The notes under the pieces are model-generated. The model did no database searches and had not been told where the DNA came from. It saw only the letters and a list, made by a program, of their open reading frames with translations. Positions 1 to 5,800 of a stretch of DNA of 6,399 bases are shown here, in pieces. The number at the start of each line of letters is the position of its first letter. Positions within the stretch are counted from its first letter, which is position 1. The DNA comes from Candidatus Uhrbacteria bacterium RIFOXYB12_FULL_58_10 (GTDB lineage: Bacteria; Patescibacteriota; Patescibacteriia; 2-12-FULL-57-11), in NCBI GenBank assembly GCA_943359495.1, contig CALRHY010000044.1, positions 1 to 6,399 of the forward strand, written 5' to 3'. Made by a program: the position numbers and the translations under genes.

Positions 1-136
1 CTTTCATCCAGCCGTAGATGGTCACCGTTGAGACCGAGTGTTTTACCGATGCGTCAGAGACCTTCATGCCGTTCTTGATATCGAGGAGTATTTCCTCTTT
101 TTTCACTTTGTCGACGTGTTTGCCCATATGGTTCAT
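1..136 (-). CDS. Partial N-terminus of a putative IS3-type transposase helix-turn-helix protein (OrfA-like)
   Basis: On the minus strand an open frame begins at ATG 136-134, or at the in-frame ATG 127-125, and runs leftward out of the window. About 45 codons are visible. From the second start it reads MGKHVDKVKKEEILLDIKNG, followed by a segment ending STVTIYGWMK. This is a lysine-rich lead followed by a predicted helix-turn-helix whose last helix ends in the IYGW pattern. That pattern is common in the DNA-binding N-terminal domains of IS3-family OrfA proteins and related Hin-type domains. In those families the domain binds the terminal repeats of the element, and the DDE catalytic part is in a second frame. 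Supporting context is the IS-end-like sequence just upstream (161-193). No good Shine-Dalgarno precedes either start. The catalytic part is not visible, so the family assignment is tentative. A plain HTH regulator is possible. Confidence 0.5.
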   Translation of the reverse strand, partial: MNHMGKHVDKVKKEEILLDIKNGMKVSDASVKHSVSTVTIYGWMK

Positions 137-160
137 ATGATGGGGCAAATCGAGAAAGTG

Positions 161-189
161 TGTCTAGTGTACGGGGTACAGACCAGACA
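161..189. repeat. Imperfect inverted repeat inside the presumed IS terminus
   Basis: TGTCTAGTGTAC (161-172) faces GTACAGACCAGACA (176-189). The reverse complement of the right arm is TGTCTGGTCTGTAC, which matches the left arm with one substitution and two single-base gaps. The centre is GGG. This could be a transposase-binding site or a hairpin that limits read-through into the element. It lies between the leftward HTH gene and the rightward helicase gene. Confidence 0.5.
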
Positions 190-203
190 GACATTCGCAG
201 AAG

Positions 204-1499
204 ATGAATGAAAAATTAGAGATAGATGATATTAAACTAAGTGCCGAACAAGAAAATCTATTTGAAAAAATAGAAAACAGTACAGAACATTTTTTTATTA
301 CTGGTAAAGCGGGGACTGGTAAATCGGTATTATTGAGATACTTTAAGAGCAAGTCAAATAAGAAGTTGATTGTCGGTGCTTTCACAGGCGTCGCTGCTCT
401 AAATATAGGTGCTCAAACTCTAAATTCATTATTCAAACTTCCTTTTGGACTCATTGATAAAAGCAAGTTAAATCTCGCAGAAGGAACCAAAACTCTTCTT
501 CGTCACATCGACACAGTGGTCATAGATGAAATTTCAATGGTTCGTGCAGATATGTTGGACGCTATTGATTTTTTGTTACGACAAGCACGCGGTAATGATA
601 TTGCTTTTGGTGGAGCACAGATGGTATTTTTTGGCGATTTGTATCAACTGCAGCCCATTGTGTCTGATAGAGCACTCCAGGAATATTTTGCACATAATCT
701 CGGAGGATTTTATTTTTTTAATGCAGATGTATGGAAAAATTCAAAATTAAACACTTTTGAATTGATGGAAGTATTCCGTCAACAAGATCAATCCTTTAGA
801 AACCTTCTAGACATGGTTAGAAAAGGTAAAGTTGACGATGCAACCCTTTCTGTTTTGAATCAAAGAGCAGTAAATCAAATTCCTGAAAAAGGTATTATAA
901 CTTTAACTTCTACTAACGGTATTGCTGATAATGAAAATTACAGACAATTAAATCAAATAAACGAAAAAAAGCATGAATACTCTGCAAAAATTTCCGGTAA
1001 TTTTGAGTCGTCGAGTTTTCCAGCGGATGGAATACTCTGTTTGAAAAAAGGAGCGCAAGTTATGTGCTTAAACAATGATCCTGAAAAACGATGGGTTAAT
1101 GGAACTATCGGGATTATAGATTCTTTGTCAGCTGATTTAATACGAATTAATATTGACGGAATTATATATTCCGTATCTGAACATAAGTGGACGAAAGAAC
1201 GATATCACTACAACAGGGATACTAGAAAAGTTGAGCAAGAAACTGTAGCTAGCTTTACACAATTTCCCTTACGACTTGCGTGGGCAATTACCATCCATAA
1301 GTCACAAGGAAAAACTTATAATTCTGCCGTTGTGGATTTAGGTACCGGAGCATTTACACACGGTCAAACTTACGTAGCACTTAGTCGTTGCTCTTCGTTT
1401 GAGGGCTTGTTTTTAAAACAATCACTAACTCAAAAGGATATTATTGTAGATGCGGCGGTAGTTGATTTTATGAGTAAAGTAGAAGTGAAAACAATTTAA
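204..1499 (+). CDS. Pif1/RecD2-like SF1B DNA helicase (AAA ATPase)
   Basis: This 431-residue protein has the full set of SF1B helicase motifs, so it should be an ATP-driven 5'-3' DNA helicase acting in replication, repair or recombination. Visible motifs are Walker A GKAGTGKS (34-41), FTGVAA (60-65, typical of Pif1), Walker B with VVIDEISMVR (105-114), motif III GDLYQLQP (144-151), EVFRQ (189-193), HKSQGKT (365-371) and the arginine-finger motif YVALSRC (390-396). It ends soon after the last motif, as in compact bacterial Pif1-like proteins, so it seems complete. The start at 204 is the first ATG and lies about ten bases beyond the presumed IS tip. Only a weak AGAAG precedes it, and no clear promoter is visible. 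The gene is much more AT-rich than the heat-shock operon to its right, which suggests horizontal acquisition. The exact biological role is unknown. Confidence 0.9.
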   Translation: MNEKLEIDDIKLSAEQENLFEKIENSTEHFFITGKAGTGKSVLLRYFKSKSNKKLIVGAFTGVAALNIGAQTLNSLFKLPFGLIDKSKLNLAEGTKTLLRHIDTVVIDEISMVRADMLDAIDFLLRQARGNDIAFGGAQMVFFGDLYQLQPIVSDRALQEYFAHNLGGFYFFNADVWKNSKLNTFELMEVFRQQDQSFRNLLDMVRKGKVDDATLSVLNQRAVNQIPEKGIITLTSTNGIADNENYRQLNQINEKKHEYSAKISGNFESSSFPADGILCLKKGAQVMCLNNDPEKRWVNGTIGIIDSLSADLIRINIDGIIYSVSEHKWTKERYHYNRDTRKVEQETVASFTQFPLRLAWAITIHKSQGKTYNSAVVDLGTGAFTHGQTYVALSRCSSFEGLFLKQSLTQKDIIVDAAVVDFMSKVEVKTI

Positions 1500-1536
1500 T
1501 CATAATGGATTTTAATTATCTTAACCCCCCTTCCCC

Positions 1537-1565
1537 TTGACGCATTCCCCAACCCTTTTTATACT
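1537..1565 (+). promoter_or_regulatory. Sigma70-type promoter of the hrcA-grpE-hsp20-dnaK operon
   Basis: The -35 box TTGACG (1537-1542) and the -10 box TATACT (1560-1565) are separated by exactly 17 bases, and each differs from consensus at one position. A start site about seven bases downstream would fall near 1572, inside the left arm of the CIRCE operator. Repressor bound there would block initiation directly. The promoter lies in the 98-base gap between the helicase stop and the hrcA start. Confidence 0.85.
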
Positions 1566-1569
1566 GCCA

Positions 1570-1596
1570 TTAGCACTCATTTTTGGAGAGTGCTAA
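1570..1596. promoter_or_regulatory. CIRCE operator (HrcA binding site)
   Basis: TTAGCACTC (1570-1578), a 9-base spacer and GAGTGCTAA (1588-1596) form a perfect match to the classical CIRCE inverted repeat. CIRCE is the known target of HrcA, which is encoded immediately downstream, so the operon should be autoregulated and induced when HrcA loses activity during protein-folding stress. The operator also contains the hrcA ribosome binding sequence (GGAG, 1585-1588), and its last base is one base before the ATG. In the mRNA the arms could fold and hide the ribosome site. Confidence 0.97.
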
Positions 1597-1597
1597 T

Positions 1598-2323
1598 ATG
1601 GAAACCGCAGGATTGGAGACGCGGAAAAAGGACGTGCTTTTTGCCGTTGTCCGTGAATACGTGAAAACTGCAGAACCAGTTGGCTCTGTCACCCTGATTG
1701 AGCGGTATGGTTTTGACCTGTCTTCGGCGACCATTCGGAATGAATTGGCGGCGCTTGAAGAGCTGGGGTTGATTGAACAGCCGCATACCTCGGCAGGTCG
1801 TATCCCCAGTGAGCGCGGATTCCAATTGTTTGTGGACACTGTGCTTGCGTCTCGTCCGACTGGTGAAGAGCGCGGACGGAAACGGAAGTTGCGTATGCCC
1901 GAAGAGCGGCAGGTGCCAGCAGAGGCGGTGAAGTCGGTAGCCAAGCATATTGCTGAGCATGCGAACGAGGCAGTGATCGTCGCCTTCGGCCCGCGGCATT
2001 TGTACTACACCGGATTGTCGCATCTTTTTAGTCAGCCGGAGTTTCAAGAGTTTGGCCGTGTCGTACGTTTTTCGGAATTGATTGATCGCCTGGACGATAT
2101 TGTGGCCGAGGTCTACCCGCGGGTGGGCACCGATATCACGGTCTGGCTTGGGCGAAAAAATCCGTTTGGCAGCCAGTGCGGCACCGTGATCACGCAATGC
2201 GCGATTGGCGGCGGCTTGCGCGGCGCGGTCGGGATCTTGGGGCCGCTGCGCATGGATTACGAACGCTGTATCGAACTCCTCGACACGACACAACATCTTT
2301 TTGAAGAAGCATTTGCATCATGA
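1598..2323 (+). CDS. hrcA: Heat-inducible transcription repressor HrcA, short form
   Basis: HrcA represses chaperone genes by binding CIRCE, and a perfect CIRCE sits directly upstream. The N-terminal winged helix holds the family hallmark: SSATIRNELAALEELGLIEQ (42-61), then PHTSAGRIPS (62-71). The C-terminus has the conserved GPLRMDY segment (215-221), part of the GAF-like domain. At 241 residues it is about 100 shorter than the usual ~340. The missing part seems to be mainly the central inserted dimerization region, since both ends of the family are present. A basic linker (GRKRKLR, near 95-101) joins the halves. I chose ATG 1598 over an in-frame TTG at 1583 because the TTG lies inside CIRCE and GGAG is 9 bases upstream of the ATG. 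The stop overlaps the grpE start (ATGA), indicating translational coupling. Confidence 0.93.
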   Translation: METAGLETRKKDVLFAVVREYVKTAEPVGSVTLIERYGFDLSSATIRNELAALEELGLIEQPHTSAGRIPSERGFQLFVDTVLASRPTGEERGRKRKLRMPEERQVPAEAVKSVAKHIAEHANEAVIVAFGPRHLYYTGLSHLFSQPEFQEFGRVVRFSELIDRLDDIVAEVYPRVGTDITVWLGRKNPFGSQCGTVITQCAIGGGLRGAVGILGPLRMDYERCIELLDTTQHLFEEAFAS

Positions 2324-2805
2324 CTATGGCAGACGAAACAATGCAAAACGAAGAAGTCGCAGTAACGCCTGAAGCAACGGCGGATTGCGTAAAGTGTACC
2401 GAATATTTATCGGGATGGAAGCGAGCGATGGCCGATTATCAGAATCGGGAAAAGGATGTGGCAAAAGAAAAACAAGAAATTGCTGCATACACCACCATGT
2501 CGCTCTTGAATGAATTTTTCCCCGTCCTTGATAATTTGCAGCAAGCGATGACGCATGTCCCCGAAGAGCAGCGAGCCTTGGGTTGGGTACAAGGTATTGG
2601 GTTTATCAATAAACAATTCAGCGACATTCTTGGCCGATACGGACTCCAATCTTTCTCTGCGCTTGGCAAACCATTTGATCCAACGCGCCATGAGGCAGTT
2701 GGGGATACCGAAGGAACGCCGGGTATTGTGGTCCGCGAAGTCGCATCGGGCTATCAAATGGGTGATCGTGTTGTCCGCCCTGCGAAGGTGATTGTTGGAA
2801 AATAA
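2320..2805 (+). CDS. grpE: Nucleotide exchange factor GrpE, cochaperone of DnaK
   Basis: GrpE is a cytoplasmic dimer that releases ADP from DnaK, resetting its folding cycle. The 161-residue protein shows the typical YLSGWKRAMADYQN segment (29-42). A helical stretch with FFPVLDNLQQAM and GLQSFSALGKPFDPTRHEAV follows. The beta-domain end GYQMGDRVVRPAKVIVG matches the family signature. The N-terminal extension before the GWKRA segment is short (about 28 residues), so the long coiled coil is reduced. It contains a CVKC pair (23-26) of unknown meaning. The start at 2320 overlaps the hrcA stop by four bases. An alternative ATG at 2326 would lose two residues. Two stop codons in tandem end the gene (2803-2808). 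Confidence 0.95.
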   Translation: MTMADETMQNEEVAVTPEATADCVKCTEYLSGWKRAMADYQNREKDVAKEKQEIAAYTTMSLLNEFFPVLDNLQQAMTHVPEEQRALGWVQGIGFINKQFSDILGRYGLQSFSALGKPFDPTRHEAVGDTEGTPGIVVREVASGYQMGDRVVRPAKVIVGK

Positions 2806-2819
2806 TAATTTTTCTTCAT

Positions 2820-3248
2820 ATGTCTCTCATCCGATGGTCGCCGTTCTTTGATCCGTTTGAGGATTTGGAGAAGCATGCCTTCTCCGATGTGCCGATGGTC
2901 CGCGGCGGGGCACAGACGTTTGTCCCGGCAATGGATGTCTACGAAACCAAAGATGCGGTTATGGTCGAGTCACCGCTGGCTGGCGTTGACCCAGAACGCG
3001 TCGGCATCTCCATTGAAAACAATGTGTTGACCGTGCGTGGTGAAACGGAAAAGCAGCAGGAAGTGGAAGAGAAAGATTATTACCGCAAAGAGGTCCGCTA
3101 CGGTTCGTTCTTCCGCCAAGTAGCGCTACCGGCACCCGTCGATGGCGACAAGGCTGAGGCGAATTTTGAAAAAGGCATGCTCGTGATCCGCATCCCAAAA
3201 CGGACCGAATCCGCAGCAAAGACGATTAAGGTGACGGTGAAGAAATAA
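2820..3248 (+). CDS. Small heat-shock protein, Hsp20/alpha-crystallin family
   Basis: This 142-residue protein is an ATP-independent holdase that should keep unfolding proteins soluble until DnaK can refold them. The N-terminal arm MSLIRWSPFFDPFEDLEK is typical of bacterial Hsp20. The alpha-crystallin domain begins near residue 35 (VPAMDVYETKDAVMVESPLA) and includes ENNVLTVRGE (66-75). It ends with the A-x-F-x-x-G-x-L motif ANFEKGML (114-121), then VIRIPK. The tail has an I-x-V motif (IKV, 136-138), the usual element for oligomer assembly. The gene lies in the CIRCE operon between grpE and dnaK, 14 bases after the grpE stop. The spacer TTTTTCTTCAT before the ATG contains no Shine-Dalgarno, so initiation may rely on weak structure or coupling. 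Confidence 0.95.
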   Translation: MSLIRWSPFFDPFEDLEKHAFSDVPMVRGGAQTFVPAMDVYETKDAVMVESPLAGVDPERVGISIENNVLTVRGETEKQQEVEEKDYYRKEVRYGSFFRQVALPAPVDGDKAEANFEKGMLVIRIPKRTESAAKTIKVTVKK

Positions 3249-3258
3249 CATTGATGGT

Positions 3259-5181
3259 ATGGCAAAAATTCTTGGTATCGATCTTGGAACAACAAACTCG
3301 TGCATGGCTGTCGTCGAAGGCGGCCAGCCGAAAGTGATTGAAAACCGCGAAGGCGCGCGCACCACGCCGTCGGTGGTTGCGGTGGCGAAGACGAGCGAGC
3401 GCACGGTTGGGCAAATCGCCAAACGCCAGGCGGTGACGAATCCGGAGAACACGATTTTTTCGGTGAAGCGCCTCATTGGCCGCCGTTGGGCGGATGCTGA
3501 AGTGCAGCAAGATGCAAAACTTTTGCCGTACAAGATCGTCAAGGCAGGCGAAGGTGTCAAAGTCGTCATGAACAGCAAAGAATATTCGCCACAGGAAATT
3601 TCGGCGATGGTATTGCAGAAGCTCAAAGCAGATGCCGAAGAAAAATTGGGCGAAAAAATTACTGAAGCAGTGATCACTGTTCCGGCGTATTTTGATGATA
3701 GTCAGCGCCAGGCAACGAAAGACGCCGGTGAAATTGCCGGTTTGAAAGTCCTACGCATCATCAACGAGCCAACTGCCGCTGCATTGGCGTACGGCTTTGA
3801 CCGCAAGAAGGATGAGAAAATCGTGGTGTACGATCTCGGCGGTGGAACGTTCGACGTCTCTGTGCTCGAGATTGCCTACAACGCCGCAGACAGCCAGAAC
3901 ACCGTCGAAGTCCGCGCGACGAACGGCGATACGCATCTTGGTGGTGATGACTTCGATCAGCGCTTGATTCAGTGGGTGATCGACGAATTTAAAAAGTCCG
4001 ATGGGATTGATCTTTCCAAGGACCAGCTGGCTTTGCAGCGTATTAAAGACGGTGCGGAAAAAGCGAAGATCGAATTGTCGACTGCGCAAGAAACGGAGAT
4101 CAACCAGCCATTCATCACCAGCGATGCAAACGGCCCGAAGCATCTTTTAATCAAGCTCTCGCGCGCACAACTCGAACGGATTGTCGGCGACTTGGTAGAG
4201 AAAACGCTTGAGCCGTGCAAGAAGGCATTGGCAGATGCAAAACTCTCGACCAGCGACATCAACGAAGTGATTTTGGTTGGTGGGATGACCCGCATGCCGC
4301 TTGTTCAGCAGGCCGTGGAAAAGTTTTTCGGCAAGAAACCCAACATCACCGTGAACCCGGACGAAGTGGTCGCCATTGGCGCCGCAGTCCAGGCCGGAAA
4401 TTTGCAGGGCGACATTAAGGGCGAATTGTTGCTGCTCGACGTCACGCCATTGTCACTCGGCTTGGAAACATTGGGCGGTGTGATGACCAAGTTGATCGAC
4501 CGCAACACCACCATCCCAACCTCAAAGAGCCAGGTGTTTTCGACAGCTGCAGACAGCCAGCCGCAGGTCGAGATCCATGTGCTCCAGGGCGAACGGGAAT
4601 TCGCCAAAGACAACAAAACGCTCGGCACGTTTGTTCTTGACGGCATCCCACCATCACCACGCGGCGTTCCGCAGATTGAGGTGAAGTTTGATTTGGATGC
4701 GAACGGGATCTTGAATGTTTCTGCAAAAGATCGTGCGACCAACAAGGAACAAAAGATCACCATTACCGCGAGTTCTGGGCTTTCCAAAGAAGAAGTCGAA
4801 CGCATGAAGAAAGATGCAGATATTCATGCAACCGAAGACAAGAAGCGTCGCGAACTCATTGAACTTCGTAATAATGCCGACTCGCTTCTCTACACCACAG
4901 AAAAAATGCTGAAAGAAGCGGGTGATAAAGCAAATGCTGAAGACAAAAAGGTGATTGAAGAAAAAATGGAAGCGCTTAAAAAGGTCAAAGACGGCGAAGA
5001 TGGTGAAGCAATCAAAAAAGCCGCCGACGAACTCGCGACCGCTGGTCAAAAAGTAGGCGCGGCGATGTATCAGGCGGCGCAGCAAGCAGCTCCGCAAGGT
5101 GCTCCAGCTGAGGGTGCGGCTCCGGCATCTGAAGAAAAGAAAGAAGGAGAGGAACCGATTGATGTGCAGGCAAAGAGTTAG
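3259..5181 (+). CDS. dnaK: Molecular chaperone DnaK (Hsp70)
   Basis: This 640-residue Hsp70 binds hydrophobic peptide segments in an ATP-controlled cycle and works with GrpE and normally DnaJ. The nucleotide-binding domain carries signature 1 IDLGTTNS (7-14), phosphate loop DLGGGTFD (192-199) and signature 3 VILVGGMTRMP (337-347). The interdomain linker LLLLDV (390-395) is intact, including the aspartate needed for allostery. The substrate-binding beta domain follows to about 505, then the helical lid. The disordered tail is rich in A, Q and P and ends EEPIDVQAKS, a variant of the acidic DnaK end. Length is normal for the family. The start is 10 bases after the hsp20 stop, with only a weak GATGG before it. 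It is the last clear member of the CIRCE operon here. No dnaJ follows, and no convincing terminator is seen after it. Confidence 0.98.
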   Translation: MAKILGIDLGTTNSCMAVVEGGQPKVIENREGARTTPSVVAVAKTSERTVGQIAKRQAVTNPENTIFSVKRLIGRRWADAEVQQDAKLLPYKIVKAGEGVKVVMNSKEYSPQEISAMVLQKLKADAEEKLGEKITEAVITVPAYFDDSQRQATKDAGEIAGLKVLRIINEPTAAALAYGFDRKKDEKIVVYDLGGGTFDVSVLEIAYNAADSQNTVEVRATNGDTHLGGDDFDQRLIQWVIDEFKKSDGIDLSKDQLALQRIKDGAEKAKIELSTAQETEINQPFITSDANGPKHLLIKLSRAQLERIVGDLVEKTLEPCKKALADAKLSTSDINEVILVGGMTRMPLVQQAVEKFFGKKPNITVNPDEVVAIGAAVQAGNLQGDIKGELLLLDVTPLSLGLETLGGVMTKLIDRNTTIPTSKSQVFSTAADSQPQVEIHVLQGEREFAKDNKTLGTFVLDGIPPSPRGVPQIEVKFDLDANGILNVSAKDRATNKEQKITITASSGLSKEEVERMKKDADIHATEDKKRRELIELRNNADSLLYTTEKMLKEAGDKANAEDKKVIEEKMEALKKVKDGEDGEAIKKAADELATAGQKVGAAMYQAAQQAAPQGAPAEGAAPASEEKKEGEEPIDVQAKS

Positions 5182-5224
5182 GTCAAAGATTTCAATTCTT
5201 TGTTCACTAATAGTTTGCCGAAGT

Positions 5225-5383
5225 ATGTTAGAAAAAAAATGTCCTAAATGTGGTTCGGTTGAAACCAAGGAGTTGGGCCCTTATGCCAATAGAAAACTTG
5301 AAAGTCAACCAGCTGCTACAATGCAAACAAGAATTGATTACGCGTGTAACAAGTGTGATCACGAGTGGTCGGAAACCTACTAA
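5225..5383 (+). CDS. Small four-cysteine zinc-ribbon protein of unknown function
   Basis: The 52-residue product has paired cysteines CPKC (6-9) and CNKC (41-44), spaced as in a zinc ribbon, and ends CDHEWSETY. It probably binds one zinc ion; whether it then contacts nucleic acid or protein cannot be said. The frame stays open upstream into dnaK (to 5099), but a start there would overlap dnaK by 80 bases, and the part upstream of 5225 shows no domain-like features. ATG 5225 puts CPKC at the N-terminus, as is usual for such proteins. There is no strong Shine-Dalgarno (GAAG just before the ATG). It lies 43 bases after dnaK, so it may be read from the heat-shock operon, but no promoter or terminator in the gap settles this. 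Confidence 0.75.
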   Translation: MLEKKCPKCGSVETKELGPYANRKLESQPAATMQTRIDYACNKCDHEWSETY

Positions 5384-5399
5384 GAAATCCACTTCCATA

Positions 5400-5484
5400 T
5401 TTGTCATCCCAGCGAAGGCAGGGATCCACGGGTCGGCATCGGTGTCGACATCGTGGATCCCTGAACCCGGTCTGGGATGACAAA
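5400..5484. repeat. REP-like 85-base imperfect palindrome with two unlike half-sites
   Basis: The outer stem is TTTGTCATCCCA (5400-5411) with TGGGATGACAAA (5473-5484), 12 of 12 paired. The inner stem is AGGGATCCACG (5420-5430) with CGTGGATCCCT (5452-5462), 11 of 11 paired. Between the stems lie GCGAAGGC on one side and GAACCCGGTC on the other, so the two halves are different subtypes. The 21-base centre holds a small GTCG/CGAC pairing. The GTCATCCCAGCGAAGGCAGG core is of a widespread class of dispersed bacterial repeats that often yields spurious peptides containing VIPAKAGIHG. Confidence 0.93.
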
Positions 5485-5492
5485 GTAGGAAC

Positions 5493-5780
5493 ATGCGAAG
5501 CTATTTCGTCTACATCCTTGCAAGCAAAACAAAAGGAACCCTCTACGTCGGGGTGACCAACGATTTGGTTCGTCGTGTTGCCGAACATCGTGAAGGCGGT
5601 ATCGACGGCTTTACAAAAACGCACGACATCAAGCGTCTTGTATACTATGAGACTGCAGAAGATGTCATGGTTGCCATGGAACACGAGAAACGTCTCAAAC
5701 GCTGGAATCGAGAGTGGAAGTTTCGGATTATCGAGGAAATGAATCCCACTTGGAAGGATTTGTATCTCGACATTTGTTGA
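5493..5780 (+). CDS. Small GIY-YIG domain nuclease (UvrC/UPF0213-like single-domain family)
   Basis: The 95-residue protein is a stand-alone GIY-YIG domain. The first half-motif is YFVYIL (4-9) and the second LYVGVTNDLVRRVAEH (17-32), giving the two tyrosines (7, 18), the conserved arginine (27 or 28) and H32. A later segment AMEHEKRLKRWNREWK (61-76) supplies the glutamate (E63 or E65) expected to hold the metal ion, followed by the family's basic W-N-R-W pattern. All catalytic positions seem present, so it is probably active. The family is generally taken to cut DNA, but the cellular role of these small members is not established. TAGGA ends only two bases before the ATG, a short spacing. 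The start lies 8 bases after the palindromic repeat, and an inverted copy of its half-site follows the stop. Base composition is similar to the neighbours. Confidence 0.92.
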   Translation: MRSYFVYILASKTKGTLYVGVTNDLVRRVAEHREGGIDGFTKTHDIKRLVYYETAEDVMVAMEHEKRLKRWNREWKFRIIEEMNPTWKDLYLDIC

Positions 5781-5800
5781 ATCGACCGATCCGCTCTATC

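Larger units (their letters stand above)
1..193 (-). mobile_element. Probable end of an IS3-family (IS150-like) insertion sequence, rest lies left of the window
   Basis: Read on the minus strand from about position 193 or 189, the sequence starts TGTCTGGTCTGTACCCC and continues GTACACTAGACA. This resembles the terminal pattern of IS150-group elements as I remember it: a TGT start, an ACCCC block, then an AGACA or GGACA block. A leftward HTH frame begins about 55 bases inside, as expected for OrfA. The outer boundary is uncertain by about four bases because TGTC is repeated there. The other end and any target duplication are outside the window, so the element cannot be proven. Confidence 0.45.

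Noticed and set aside
125..139. Two CATATG copies three bases apart near the leftward start codon
   Set aside because: They are short, AT-rich and overlap the two possible ATG codons; nothing supports a binding site.
1583..1597. TTG start giving HrcA five extra residues
   Set aside because: The codons lie inside CIRCE, and the ATG at 1598 has GGAG at a normal distance.
1577..2296. 239-codon open frame opposite hrcA on the minus strand
   Set aside because: It lies wholly antisense to a clearly recognised hrcA, has a composition expected of a shadow frame and shows no domain that I recognise.
3126..3677. 183-codon minus-strand frame across the hsp20-dnaK junction
   Set aside because: It is antisense to two conserved genes and has no recognisable domain.
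5184..5202. CAAAGA/TCTTTG hairpin after dnaK as a terminator
   Set aside because: The stem has only six weak pairs, a 7-base loop and no following T-run, so it is not a convincing intrinsic terminator.
5099..5224. Upstream extension of the zinc-ribbon gene into dnaK
   Set aside because: It would overlap the dnaK tail by 80 bases and adds only basic low-complexity sequence.
4654..5268. 204-codon minus-strand frame opposite the end of dnaK
   Set aside because: Its F-, R- and L-rich product is the mirror of the lysine/glutamate-rich DnaK lid and not a real membrane protein.
5250..5556. Small frames containing the VIPAKAGIHG-type peptide, on both strands here and at 5645-5887
   Set aside because: They are translations of the REP-like repeats, a frequent source of false gene calls.
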